From Aquila chrysaetos chrysaetos (taxonomy: Eukaryota; Chordata; Aves; Accipitriformes; Accipitridae), in NCBI RefSeq assembly GCF_900496995.4, contig NC_044005.1:17861363-17925362 (forward strand): DNA of 64,000 nucleotides, read 5' to 3'. Below, piece by piece: positions 24,101 through 39,100 of this stretch. The notes below the pieces were generated by a model. That model was given only the letters and a program-made list of their open reading frames with translations. It was not told the origin of the DNA and ran no database searches. The translations under genes and the position numbers were made by a program. How positions within the stretch are numbered: position 1 is the first letter of the stretch; the number at the start of each line of letters is the position of its first letter.

Positions 24101-27100
24101 TGTTGTTAATGCAGGAATCAAGTCAGGAATAGACAATAACTAGAAATAAAAATATAAACATCAAAATAATTTTACATCTTCTAGCTATATATCATGTTAC
24201 TATGCTTAAAAAGCACATCACAACAATGTAAGAAGGGAAGAGATTTTAAGGGGTCAATTAATTCCTCTCCTCAGACAGGATCAGCTACACTGTGACCGTT
24301 TCCAGTAGATATTAGTCTAACTTTTTCTTAAAAAAATTTAATAATCAGGATTAAATCTCCCCTAAGCAGTAAATGCCACTTGACTAATCAAAGAGCTATT
24401 CCAGTACCTAACTAAATACACTTCCATTTCCAACCCCCGCTCCTGACAAAGAAAAACTAATCACTGTTCTCTTTGTAATACCCTTTTACAGATATGAAGA
24501 CCATTACTTTAAACTGAAAGAGGGTAGATTTAGATTAGATGTAAGGAGGAAGTTCTTCACTGTGAGGGTGGTGAGGCACTGGAACAAGTTGCCCAGAGAA
24601 GTTGTGGATGCTCCATCCCTGGAAGTGTCCAAGGCCAGGTTGGATGGGGCTTTGAGCAACCTGGTCTAGTGGAAGGTGTCCCTGCCCATGGCAGGGGGGT
24701 TGGAACTAGATGATCTTTAAGGTCCCTTCTGACCCAAACCATTCTATGATTCTATGATTATGACAACCCTCCTCAGACTTCTCTTTCTCAAACCAAATAA
24801 ATCCCATTTTCTTTCTAGCTTCTTAAACTTTGCAGTTATACTTCTCAGCTCCCTAATTAATTTTAGTGGGAATTATACTTCTTTTCTCAGTAGGAGGGAA
24901 AGACTATAGTAGCCAAGCTAAATTCTCTTTAGCACTAAGCAAAATGAAACAGATTGCCACACTTGACATTGCACTTTTTATACGTTATATGCATTTATGC
25001 TGTAAACATCTGACAAATTCACATTTTAAATTACACTCTCAACTTTTGTCCATACAATAAAATAAATTTATTCAGTTCTCATATTGTTGGAATATCTCAA
25101 TTTCTCTATACATCTAGGAAATATGCTCAAAACAGCATCTTGAAGCAGGAGATGATCTTTTATGTTCTATTTTACAGGTGAGGAGTCACTGAATAAACCA
25201 TCATTCAGAGCCACATACAATTAAATTAGCAAAGTTGGGAGCTGAATACAGATCTCCTAAATCCTATTTCAGTGCCTTGAGAAAATAGGCTTCCTTCTAG
25301 GAGAAGCTGTGTCTGAAAATGGCAACCATAGGCAGCTGCCACATCAATATTACAAAAAAAAAATAAAAAAATTAAGTATTAGCTATCACTCCTTTAGCAT
25401 GAAACCAAGATTTGTTTTAACTTAATGAGTGTATTTCAAATTTTGATCTATTTCAGCAAATCTGTAATTAATTAGAAAAAGAACATAGATAAACTGTTCA
25501 CTTTTATATTCAGTCTGATCTTTCAAAACCTTTTTTTTATTTTAAAGTTTATAAAGTCAACAAACAATCAAAAAAGCACAGAAACTTTGTATCTCTCCAA
25601 AGCAGAAACTAATCACGAAAGCCTTTTCATACAATGTATGTCTGAACAACTTTGCCACTACCTTCATTTAGAAAGCAAATTAAAAAAAAACATGAGAATA
25701 CCCACCTTGCTTTCTGATCCACTGTTTTCGCCTCCATTAGTCATTAGTTCAAGGATTTCAGGAAGGTGACCAACCAGGGCATCTAACACCTGTTTAAAGA
25801 AAGGCTGTATGAATGAGGTCTGTAAATTAACTTTCTGACATCTCTTATGTTACTGTTCTGTCACATCCGTGTAAAAACAAAACAAAACAAAACAAAACAA
25901 AACAAAACAAAACAAAACAAAAAAAAAAAAAAGAAGAGATGCAACATATTTGCATTTATTTGCATTGATGAGGAGGACTGGGATTTTAAATTGATGTTTT
26001 AATGCAGTAAGTAATATAAGTATTATAGGTTTCAGTTCAGGAAAACAAACTTACAGTTTTGATTTATGTGAATACCACAGTCAATGCTTTCTAAACTACT
26101 CAGAGCATACAATATTTTAAAATGAACATTCATTCTTAAGAAAGATCTGTATTTTATAGACAGTTAAAAGCCTCAACAAACACAAAAAAATGGTTTTTTT
26201 ATATTTGTCAGCTGAATCCCAAAAGCAATTTTTCCTGCTTTAAGAAAAACTGCAGTTGATAATTGAAAATAGAATATATAGCCTGTATTAATAGAATAAC
26301 CCTACTGTCAAATGTTGTAATACTTGAAACTAGATTAGAAAAGTACATAATTAAATATTTTTTGGCACCAGTTCTGACTGAGGTGGTATATAAGATAAAG
26401 CACAAAATATTTATTATTATTTAGATAACTGTATAGGGATCAAACCAAGGAATTTTTCAAAATCACCAGCTGCTTCTGAGTCTCAGCTTTCAGGTGTTCA
26501 ACCTGAGAAATCTTTTAAGATGGGTCAGAATTTCATAAACTATATGTAGATGTTCTATGAACACTTCTGATTTCCTTGAAAATGTCTAACAAAGGGTACC
26601 AAAACAAAAAGGAGCACCTGAAAGCTAAACTCATTTTTCCATGCCATATCCAAAGATCCTACACAGAAAACAAAAAAGATCAACTATCGGAATAACTGGT
26701 ATCAGAGGAAATGGTGATTTTGTCTCAAACATAAATATTTGTCTTTTTTTCAAATCCAGAAGAGTCTCGCTGTATTGTCTGTAACGTAACTGATTTATGT
26801 TTTACGCAGGTTGAAACTGAGGTACACTAAACTAAACTGTCTCATACACGCTCACAGATTCTGTACCGGATCTTGGACTGAAACTCTTTCTATAAATCTT
26901 GATCTTTGAACAATACACAACTTCTTCATCTCCTCTTCAATTGAGGAAACGAAAATAAAATGAAGCAAAAACCTTGAACGCTATCAATGATTATTTTAAT
27001 ATAGTACCAAAACTAAATATTTTCACAGAATTTGTAAGGTAATAAATAATATAGCAATTAAAACAATTTAGAATGAATATTTTAAAAGCTAATAAATTCA

Positions 27101-30100
27101 GTGTGGGTTTACTAAATTCAAACACCTTCCTATTTTCCTCCTTTTTATTCACAGAAGGCTGGCATCTTTATGAAGTGTCTGTTAAACAGAAGTAAAAGCT
27201 GTTGATCATTTCAGTTACTCTATTGTCTTACTGCAGAGTTATTAAACATCAAGATAATCTGCTCAATGTAACAAGCAAAAGAAAGTTCCAATAAAAGCAT
27301 ATTACCTCCAGTGACTCATCCTGTAATAGTGTAACCAGTTCTTTGTGTATTGTATACACACCAGAATTTAAAAGCTTAGCAACCTAAAAAATAACAGTAA
27401 GATAGCAAGGTGAAACATTCTTTAGTTCCATGGCACTACAACAACTATACTCCATGTGCTTACTTTACAGCAAGCATGAAGAAGGGATGCAGAATTGTTT
27501 AATATCAGCCTTCTAAAGTTGTGTACTTTCCAATGGATCACATTACAAATATGCTCATATAAAGAACATAAGTCAAGAAACAGGCCTATTATCTAACCAT
27601 GAAACATGCTTTTAGTATTAACTCTGTTTCACATTTACCAAAAATTTTTAAGACTGCACTGCAAGGCTAGAAAAATTCCTTCTGGAATATTCAAATGTTG
27701 TACTTCATGCTCCTTAGGAGAGTTAACAGTCAGTCTGCTATATAATTTACAAAACATAAAATATTTAAATTGCCTTAGCCTGTGCTGGATCTTAAGTTTC
27801 CCTAACCTTTCCATCTGAAGTTTTCACTCCTTATTTCTTTAGTTTTTTTGACTGTGATTCATAAGTCACATACAAGTTTCTAAAAAACACCAGCAGTCCA
27901 TCTCCACACTGTTAAAAAGGTTTTATAGCAAATATGGAAAAACTTGAGGAATGAGATTTTTGCCATATGGAATATTTAGATGATGCTTTTTAATGGTTTT
28001 CTTTATTTATATAAGCCAAGTGAAAATAAGAGCTTACTTCCAATCAAGATGAAGCTTTAAGGAAATTGCTACAGGGAGTTTATTTTACCAAAAAAAAAAA
28101 AATCCACCTAGCAGTGAATTCCATAAATTACTCATTTTTGGCTGTCACATGGTTGCCTAGTTATGGTGTTAAAATTAAATCAACCAGCACTAAATGTACA
28201 TTCAGACCAAGGTATAATTTTACAGGTTTTTTAAAATGAGCTAAAATACTTTGCTTATATTCAGGCAGTACCTTAAAAGTGTTATACATCTAACACAAAA
28301 TGTGATGTAGAATTAGATGCTAATTTCAGAATTTCAACAATTACCTTGGATTATCATTTGTTAAGACAAGGCATCAATAGGTAATGAGAACTGGAAATCC
28401 GCCCACCTTTCTTATAATGGTGGAAATAAAGCCGTTTATGCCTCTACTAGTGATTTAAATGCTTCCAGCAAGCTGCTAACTTATCAATTTCCCCAGCAAC
28501 AAAAGGGGATAAAAGGCTAGCTCAAGGACTGAAACACAATGATTCTCAGTAAAACACTATGAAAACTTTGAAGATCTCCCTATATGGGTTCCTACAGTCA
28601 GGAGAGAGTTTATTTTCACTTCTGGAATTCACTCCATATAGCTAATAATAACTATGCAGTTCTATGTTTTTTAACTTTTATGAAAATAATACAGTGGAAC
28701 TTATGTAAACTGAATGGAATAATAAGAATACATATGCTTTTACATCTGCATGAATTTCCAAGTAGTTTCAAGTTAAATCGAGCATTTAATTTAGATTTGA
28801 TCCATATAAATATTCTCCACAGAACACCAGCATACACCAGCAAACTGTACAGTTCTAAAGAAGGTTTTCAGGACCAGAAAGCGGCAAGTTCCTTTCTCCC
28901 ATTTGTCTCATTGTTTTCTAACACCATTGAAAACCTTCAGATATTGCAATTACTACAATTGTTTATGTTTGTGGTACTAGACCATTATAAGTTTCTTCTA
29001 GCTTTTGCTCCTTAAAAGCTTACCTAGCAGTAGGCTCTTGTAGCCAAATGTCCCACAACTTAAATAGACTAATGTGTGTATATGGGCTATATACAGAGGT
29101 TAGAAGGGACTGAACACCGTTGACAAACTAAATAATTTCAATAAGTTTTCTCAAGTCCTTTTATTTTGGTTCAACAGTCACAAATGTAAGATTAAAGAAG
29201 AAAACAACATAAAATAAAAACATGTAAGTACTAACAAAGAACCACTACAGACTTACTTCATAGAAGCTTATGGCCATAGTATATCTGACGGGAACTTCAG
29301 GGTCATGACAAAGGCAGAAGAATATAGAATACAGTTCTAAATGGAAGTTCTTTGGATCCACAAAAACAATCATGGCCTGTGGAAAGATAAGTCTTTTATT
29401 AACTGTATAGCTAAAGGACTACACTATCAGAGATTATTAGATGAAAACACTGAAGTACAACCAGCAAGACACTTGGGAGATAACAGGTTGTGATTTTAAA
29501 GAGGAAGTGCGGCATTCTTGATGGCCATGTCAAAACACAGGCACTAGACAAATTCTGGAGTTGAGAACTAAACTGGATTTACGTATCTTCTAGACATGCT
29601 GCAGGCTCTTCTTCTGAAGACATAGATTAAAACCACAAGATATAAAACCTTAGTTTTATAAATATGGTTAATATTTCTGTACACTAGTGGAAGCTGCAAC
29701 TGGAGACTTCAAAAACAAAGAACATTTTAGCAAGCAGCAAAGAAAGAATCTGAATTTCAACATAATTGTGTGTGTACATACTTTATAGTTGCTCAAATAA
29801 ACCAAGAGATGTCTACCTACATACAGGGTGCTTGTGTTTAAAAGGTAGAATAAAAACTGTCTACTGGCTCTTGGTGCAAATATATTTTCTTTAAATATAA
29901 ATGCAGAATGTCAAAATACAAAGTAGATTTACAGAAACATGAGTGGTAAGTTTAAAGACCTCACATAAACTTGAAAAGACTTTCTGTATTCAGGCAGGAA
30001 CATGACTAACACATGAAACTAACCATTCAGATTCAATCTTCAACTCCCTAAAATGCCATGACATAGCAAATGCAAAAACCTAGCTTTGAGTGGTTTGAAA

Positions 30101-33100
30101 CTGGGGACTCTGTTTCACAGCCATTTTCTCAAAGCCTTTGTGCTAAGGGTTTGGAGAAAATGTGCAGGAAAGAATGAGACCAGTAACCCCTTAGAACAGC
30201 ATTCTCTCAGCCAAAATTGCCAATAATTTTCTGAGGCTCTGCCAAGAGGAATCTTTCCTGGTAACTCTTTCGGACAACCTCTACTTTAAGCCACTAACTT
30301 GAACTTCCCAGGAGAGAGCTAGAATCTAGCTAACAATGTACAATTTGAGAATAACTTCTCTATCACTCATGCAGTCCTATTTAATGAACTATATGCATGA
30401 CACAAATTAGTTAACCTTAAATTAATGTTACTTACTGGAAAATTGTAAGCACAGTTCTTCCTCACTGAAATATACTTCTTTTCCTGTTCCAAAGTTTGAA
30501 GTTGTAGTTGATTATCATTGTGTCCATTTTCCTGCTGTAAACCCAGTGTGGAAAGCTTCTTATAAAATTCCAAAAAACGTAAGTGCTGTTCAGGAGTAAA
30601 AATGCCTAAAAAAAGAGTTTACTTTCCTCATTACATATGCTATTAATAACGTCCCAAAACAAATCTCATTTACAAAAGTGTCAAATATGTCGATTTTTAT
30701 CCCTCCTCCCCCCCGCCTTCTGTCTAGCAGAGTGTCATCAGTACACGATACAGAAAAAGTGATTACAGAAACATGACAGCTAACTATAACAGAGTGAATC
30801 TTAATTTCTGTTTACATAATTCTTGAAATACTCAGGACTTTAACTGCAGGATTGTGAATATATTTGTTTGTTCCACTAATACTGGTTTCTTCTTGATTAA
30901 ATTTTTAGATCTTTATGGAAGTCAGTCACATGAAGAATGCATGCTTGCAGAAAGGTGAAAAATTAGGCCATGTTGCTACAGATAATAAAGAGATATAAGA
31001 ATAAAATTAGAAAACTCAGAACAAACTGGAATGCAACTAGCGAGATGACTTCAAAAACTACAAGTAATTTTATAAGTGCATTAGTAATAAGAGAACAATC
31101 AAGGAAATGCTCAGTTTTCTACTCGAGAGAGAGGAAAGCTATCAGTGATTGGTACCAAGAAGGTTGAAATGCTTAATGCTTTTATTTTCTTTCTCAAATT
31201 CCACTAGTATCAACAGGCTCAGTACAATTAATAACTGTGACAAAGATTCAAATTTTAAGTAGAGAAGGAACAGGTCAGTGAATACTTAAATATAAGAGGT
31301 TTTCAAACCGTGCAGGGTCAGATGTGCTTCACTCCAGTATTCAGAAGTATTTAAAGTACTAGCTGCTGAAATCTTAAATAAGTGAGATATCAGAATGGAA
31401 AAGGGCTAAGTCGTACTGATATTTAATAGTTAGAGAGGTGAAGGACAAGCCATATAATTACAGATCAGCCAGATTACTTTCATGTTTTTGAAAAAATTTG
31501 AACAACAACAACAACAAAAAAAATCTACTTGTAAATACCAAAAAGAAAACAAGAAAACAAGTAGCAGCCAACATGGCAAAAGCAAAACTTGTCAAACTGA
31601 TTCCATTTCCTTCTAGTACTGAATAACAGGACCTGTGAACAGAAAAGAGGCAGTAAAGGTCATGTTTTTCATAAGCAAAATAAGGGATCAGGAAAGAGAG
31701 ATTAAAAACTATGAAGGTGCTGCAAAACTGCTTGGAAAAACAGTTGAAGTTACCCATGGTTCACTGACAAGATAGGCAACTGTATAAAGAAAGGTCTATC
31801 CTAGTTCTGGTATTTTCACTGGTTTTTTGGATGTTGGATTAGAGACTGACTTATTCAATATTCTAATAACATCAACCTAGGAGGGAGAATGCTTATTCTT
31901 CAGAAAACAGTTTAAAATTATCTTCAGAAACTGGACGTATAGTCTTAAAAATTTAGACTATTGTTCCATTAGGACAGAGGTAAGGTACTATGCTTAGCCA
32001 TATCTATATCACCTGCACAAGGCCAGGAAAAAGAAAGACTAACTAGATGTCAGACTTATTAAAAAAAAAAAAAAAAAAAGGCTTCATAGGCTGCACTTGA
32101 ACAAATAATGTCAAACTATCACAAACTGTTGCAAAAAAAAAAAAAAAAAAAAAACAAACCCGCAGTTTTTCATACCGAAAAATGTAAACAGCAATACAGC
32201 TTGCAAGACAGATGTAGTAACCCCTTCACTTTGTTCAGCTCTCCTAAGGTGTAACACTTCAAGAAAAATATGCACCTGCCAGACAGAGTTCAGAGATTAA
32301 GAGATCAGCAATTAAAAAGATGACTGGGAAGACATGATAAGAACAGGATGGACTGTCCTAGCTCTATGTTTCTGTAAATAACAGCTTGAAACTGTGGAAC
32401 AGCCCTTTTGAGTTCTTTGTAGTGAAGCAATGGTCACTTTAATAGTCTCTAACATGATCATAAAGGATCATTTTAAAGATCTGTAAGAAAGATCAAAGGG
32501 TTTAAGAGCCCAGGGGGAAATTCTCTATAATGTAAAACCACAATTCTGTGCTGTCCCTCCCCAGGTAAGCTCTGTGTAGAAGGTATATGGTGGGCAGAAT
32601 GATCAAGGAAAGATTTGCTCTGCTCAAGTGAAAACCACAAAAATTACGGGTGCAGATTTGGCCTCAGCTGTAGCTGGGAATCCACATGCCATTAGGTCTC
32701 CTTTCTCCCCTGTAGTTCTTACGGGCCACACTCTGTACTGTGCCTCAAGAATATCAAGCACAGAAGTGAACATACACAGTTAACATCATACTGTGTTTTC
32801 AAAGGTTTCTAGTTTCAAAAATTCAGTCATCCAGCTCACAAGCTCCAGAACATCCAAGAAGGAATCAAAATAAATCAGTCAAACCAATAAACACCATGTT
32901 TCCATCTCTGACCCTGTCTGAACAAAAAACTCTGTCTCTGTCTAAACATAAAAACCCCAATAAACAGATGGACACCTAAAGAGGAAATTCACAAAAACCA
33001 ATATTTATGCAATAGATGATTTCGGACTTTTACTTCCATATTTCCTTTACTAACTACCATTTCATTTGATACACTCAAATCTGGATATTTTCCTAGAGCT

Positions 33101-36100
33101 TCAAATTCTCCAATCTTCCCTCATTTTTAAGATTTTTTTAAAAAGAACATTAAATCATACCATATAATCCATTACACAGTTTCCCTAAATGGAAAGATAA
33201 AGAAACTAGGATAGATTCATCTGCTTTGAAGGATTTTTCACAGAATGATTTCACTAAGGGGAGCACAGTTTGACTCCTATCATCTGAAAAACAAAAGAAA
33301 TTTTAAAAGTTAGCCATTTGTCAACATTTTAAAAAGAGCACAGAGAGTGGACTTCCATAATAAGTTATGAAAAATCTCATTTAACATGCTCAGGAGTATT
33401 TTTGGCAGGCACTCACTGGAGGTAGAAAACAAGCAGTATAGAAAATGACAAACATACTACCATAATACAGGTCCTAATTTGAATACCTTACCTGGTTTGT
33501 TTGTTTTTAGGGACAAGGCATCCCCCAGTAAAGGATGAGACAGAGAATAAATGAACAGTCACTAACTTCTCCACTCACCAAGAATACAGGGAGAGAAAGA
33601 ATACTGCATTACTACAATAAGATTTCCTACAATAGTAGGAATACAAGGAGATCAGGACCGAACATGACCATGACAGTAAAAAGAAAAATCTGGATATGCT
33701 GTAAGTGAATTTTTTCAACCTACTGAGAAGAAGAGGTTGAAAATCTTTTGGTAAACAATAAATTCACAGAGAAACAAAATAATTAAGGGCAGAGGAAAGA
33801 AATGGAATAATTTAGAAATTAAAGTCAAATCCAAGCACTCTGCCTCCTTATGAAGTAAAGGAGTAAATGTTCAAAGAAATTTATGTGTTTTGACTTGTTT
33901 TAAATAAAACCATTGTATTTTTAAATGTTCAAGTTTTAAAGGGATTAGGAATTTTTAATGGTAGATCAACACCAAAATTCAGCAAATAATTATGGCTGAA
34001 CAAAATATTTAGGCTGACCTGAAGAAATATTCTGATATTGTGGGAAAGAAACCCTAGGATATAATTTTGGGTCATCTACCTTCAAAATGTTCATTTTCTA
34101 GTTTAGCCATGAAACAAAAAACTACTCAAACCAGATTTCTAGAAACATACGCCTTACAAACCTGTAAATAATCCCTGATTGCTTTCTCTAAGGTTTTTTC
34201 AATAGCTAAAAGCAGTATTCACAGCAATTGGGGGGTGGGGGAGGAGGAGTGAAGACTGAGAGGTGCAAAGAAAAAAACAAACTTGATAGCATCAATGCAA
34301 AGGTTCAATAGTTTGAAACTTAACTTACTATCATACTTACTGATATAAGCACTAACTGCTAAAAAGTCCATTTATGGTATTCTCCCCAAAACTATCTTAT
34401 TTATTTATGTACTCCTCCATATGGCTTATATGCAATCATGTATTTTAGCAATTCATCACCAAGTTCCTGAACAGTAAATATTTGCTCCTCACTTATGTAT
34501 CAGGAAAGAGTAGTAGAGTCAGTAAGATGGGAGTGGGAGTGGGAAATGTGGTGCAAAATACAGAGTTGCTAATGAAGATAAACAACTGAAGAGCTTGGAA
34601 AAAGACAGTACAAAGAGCAAAGTGGCAAATAATGAGCAGTGATCAACAATATAAAATATTTTTTTCATATACACTATAGCCATGATCTATCACGTACCTT
34701 GCTGCTTTGTACTTTTCCAGTTGTAAAAAAAAAAAAACAAAAACTGAAAAAAACCCAGCAGAGAGCACAATTGATACAGAGCCAGAAAAGCTGGCTGTTA
34801 CTGTCTTCTACATCCCCCTGAAAAAATTGAGATGGAGCAGTTGACTGGAGGACAAGGCACAGCAGTTACCCAGAATGTTGCCCTATACTGGAGCAGTCAC
34901 AGCAGCTCTCGTTCAAGTTTGCTCCAATTAGTGTTGAACTGAACTTGTGATGAGAACCTGAGAGCCATGCGTGTAGGTAACCCACCACCACGATGTCAAA
35001 AGAACCAGATACAACAGAGAATTTCTCCTTCCTCACATGAAGACACAGACACTCACCCATACACCTGGAGAAGCATGAAATATGCATGTTGATCAGAGGA
35101 AAGATATAGAGCGCTAAGAAGAATACAAGAATCTGCATTTTCTGTTTTAAATACAGAAAAGCTTTATAAAATACACGCACTTTCTCATTGCAAAGAAGAA
35201 AGTTTTCAGGGCCATAGAGCCACAAGTTTAAAGGGATTTAAATAGTAATTGCTGATGCTTAGTACCTCTAAAACCCATCAATTGTGCATGTTGCAGTTTC
35301 TGGGACATGAAGAAATATTTTCTGTTCCAAAATTTACAAATGTGTTTGACATATAACACTGGATGTTAAAACCTGCCAGGTTTACTGATACCCACACAAA
35401 TATTGTATCATTGCCCCAGTCTGGGTTCTTCAGTTCAGACAGCGGGCTGCAGTCTGGAGTTAGGACTAGCTTTACTTCAGTTAAGAGGCAAAAACTAGTT
35501 AACAGCAAAAAAAGCATAAGCAATGGCACCTATTGAGCTAACATTTTGTATTCTGTGTATTAATAGCATTAAGTAAATATTAACAACCCAATATTCCTAT
35601 TATTTATACAGTAATTTTACTCATTCCATTTAGCCATATTACATTAGAAACTTCGAATAAGAAAACTGATTTTGTGGACAACTGGTTCACCTTCCCTAAA
35701 AATTACTATGTATAAAGCACTACAAGACTTGAAATACATAAAGGGTAAAACAATAAACACATAAAATCAGAAATGTCTGAAGAATGCAGACAGAACAAAA
35801 AGCATTTAAAAACATTTATAAGATGCATTAAAGCATTAAGAACTGGACTAGTAAGCCTAAATTAAATTCTTACCTGCATCAAACATATCGAGCAGATTCA
35901 CTAACGTCTCAAAAGCTGCAAGGCGTACACTGCTGCCCTCATCTCTTGCCAGTTCTACTAACTCAGGAAGCACCACAGTTTTTGTTAGTTCTGTCCTGCA
36001 AAGTGAGGCAAGCAGTCAAGAGAAAACTTAGAATGAAACAATATTGCCACAACAAAACAGAATTCTTCCTTGAAATACTACTTTAGATTTTTTGGGGGTA

Positions 36101-39100
36101 GCGAAGAAGGAAAAATTGACAAAGTTGTAAGGAAATGAAAATTAAATTAAAACCTCCAGTCTATCTCAGGACTTTTTTCTTTGTCAGCCAAAGAACCATG
36201 CACATTTAAAATGTGGAACTTCATCACTAAAAAAGCATTCGAATTAGCTCAAAATAAATCAGAGAAAATGCAGTCTGAAAAAACCTCAAAGGAGCCCAGC
36301 TACTTCACTGTGTCAGTAAGAAAACTCTTCTGATCAATATGCAGAAAATACTCAATGCGATGGTCCAAAGCCAAAAATTACTAAATATGAGTCATGTTGG
36401 ATTGAAGTGTCTGGAAATCTTATGCTTCAAAGATGAGCCTTCTTTACAAAGGGTAAGCAACTACTGCTCAGAGAAAACACGGCTTCACAACTAGTCCAAA
36501 CACTAGCTTTTAGGCTTGTTTTAAACTAGTAAAGAAAGGGTTCTGCTTGTCTCTTTTTGCCTTGGTAATTACTAGCACTGTCTGCATGTGTGACAGTCCT
36601 GACAACTTGAATCTATACATTGGCAGCAGATTGCTGTATTAGAGACATACTTAGAAATCAGAGTTTAATCAGACAGGTGACTAAGGAGGGATGAAATACT
36701 CTTGACACAGAAACATTTGCACAGTAAGGTGACTGGCATAAGACAAAATGAGATTCGCTTCCTGGAGCAAAAGTACAGCTTCTGTAGAAGGTACCAACCA
36801 GCATAATTTCCCATGTCCCAGTGTATAACTTATTCTTGATTGCTTTAAGAGATTACAAAGATCTTTCCTGCAGCCCTACTATCAACAAGAACTGGGAAGA
36901 CATACCCAGTATTTCCACAATATTTTTTCTGTCACGCTCATTTTTTTATTTATAGTAGTCAAGGTTTCTAGTATTTGAATTTATCTGCATTTGAGTGAAG
37001 AAGCCCACTTTGTCCTGTTCTCATGTACAACCTCTTGGTCTGCTTGTCAATTAGTGAAAGCTGTTGGTAAGCACCGTATCTCAAGAACAGGACCTCAGCA
37101 ATTTATAATAGCCAGGGATCTGGCCCTCAACAATTATACTGCCCAAAACATAAAGCTGCAGGGAAACACTCTGATAAAATTACACTACATGAGCGTTAAC
37201 CAAGACAACAAAATCAAAACTATGTTCGACACTGTGAGCGACTGTGTATGAAGAGTTTAGACTCTGTCATTTCAATCACAGTTTTTAATACAGAACTGAT
37301 CACAACCTCCAGGATGCCAGATTTTTACTGAAATAAAAATGCCCAAAATACCCCTTCCAATCAGACTAAACAAGTAACAGCTGTCCCTTTTTTAAATCAA
37401 TATGAAAAATAATACTTTCAAAGGTTTATAATCAGCATCAGTGATTTGCACCTTACAGAGTTTATTGTTGTTACCAGCAAATCAAGATGTAGCTTAACAG
37501 TATTCTCCCAAAGAGATGATTAATCATTCATATAAAATTATGAGAAAATGACATGATATCATTTAGTGGTAACATCACTAAATAGTAAAAATAAGCATTG
37601 GGACTGTTGTCACATTATGCCTTCAACATTTACCTAAAAATGTGCTTATTTCTGTTTATTTAATTGCCTTCATTCTCCTATTACCTATTCATCCTCAACA
37701 CGAAACACTGCAATAGTTTACATACTGAAAATACCGACGGTTCACCATTTCTTAAGAGATTAAAGCATCTAAATCATTGGGAAGGGACTAGGCAAACACC
37801 TCGGAGAGAGAACAGTGTATATGGATACATTAATGCTAAAAATAAAAGTTGGGGAGGAATTAAATAAAGGAAAATATACAGAATGGACCACTAACTGATA
37901 ACTACGTATTTAGCCCTATTAAACCACTATTCTAAGGCTGGGTAAATTGCCAGTAATACCGTCATTTGCCACTGCATAATATCTATGTTGTTTTAAGACC
38001 TTCAGCTCCCAGGTATAATAAATGCAATTTAGTTCATTTTAAAGACACTAAATAGAATGAAAAAAATTTTACTTCCTTTCCAAAATGGTCACTTGTTAGT
38101 ATAAGATATTGCTACCTTGTTACAAATAAAAACAACTTTTTCGCTTCTTCTTTCACACTGCTTAGTATAAGTTGAACTGAAAAAGCATTTGGGGGAGGAG
38201 TGAGGAAAACAACACAAATGCACACATTTAGTTCTTATTTTAACACCTGGCTGTATATATACCTATCTTAAATGTAAAATAAAACTGCTGAAAGAAAATT
38301 CACACAGATTCACACAAACTGTGAGTGTTTCCTAGTGGCTACCAACAACAACATTTTCTGCTTCTCACTGAGCCACAAGGCAAGGAAATCTGTGCAGCTG
38401 TACATTTTTAAAACATAAAAAAAATGTTTCAGTAATATCTGAAAGGAATATTCTCTAGCTATATGCATATCCTAGATAAGAGTTATTTTACTCAGAATAA
38501 CACACTATTTAAAAAAAATAAAAATTTTGCTGTATTATGTGTCACAATTTTCAAAGCCAAATTCATATGATTACTTCTCAGCTCTTGACTATAGCAGAGC
38601 TTAACTGAGACGGTTAGAGGAATCCATGGAAATGCAGATGGTATCTCAAATAAGACACCAAAAAAATCTCATGGGATTGAGCAATAACAAATAAGAAAAG
38701 AGGAAGGAGAGCGACTGAGATAAACAAAAACACACGGCCTAGGAATGGTCAGGGGAGAGAAGGGTAGGACTACATCCTAAATCAAGACCCAGAAATTGGG
38801 GGCGGGCAGTGGCGGGGGAGAAATCCTTTGCAAATATGTTTCTGTGGCTTTCAATGTTGGTGGCATTCAAAAATCTTCAAACTAATACGACAGTTAGAAC
38901 CATCCCTCCCTTCAAAACTCAGTAGTTATGGAAAAAAAAAACCCTGGTCACTCCCTGAAAATAAATAGAACCCTATCTTTCACTCATCTTTAATCTCCCA
39001 CTAAACAGAATTCAATTTTAAGATACATAAAAATACATGAGATACGTGCATACAATAAAAATAAATGCATGCTCAAAAAATTCAGTAATTCAGTTTAGTA

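Larger units (their letters stand above)
24140..25705 (-). other. PPP4R4 intron 11/12
   Basis: 1.57-kb intron holding a CR1 tail at about 24508-24758 (+) and a MIR-like SINE at about 25165-25280 (+); nothing else recognised. Confidence 0.8.
25790..30435 (-). other. PPP4R4 introns between exons 8 and 11
   Basis: Introns 25790-27305, 27384-29256 and 29377-30435. Besides the AAAAC microsatellite, an imperfect inverted repeat of about 16 bases occurs (26484-26499 and 26612-26627). No gene is recognised; the 143-codon frame at 28584-29015 shows no family features. Confidence 0.75.

Noticed and set aside
26484..26627. Imperfect inverted repeat as a DNA transposon or hairpin RNA
   Set aside because: Arms are only about 16 bases with mismatches and no target duplication is seen; probably an old repeat remnant or chance.
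28584..29015. Plus-strand frame of 143 codons
   Set aside because: No domain, no promoter or splice support, antisense to PPP4R4 in an AT-rich intron.
34866..35225. Minus-strand frame of 119 codons in PPP4R4 intron 6/7
   Set aside because: PPP4R4 exons on both sides join in phase without it. No recognisable family; most likely chance.
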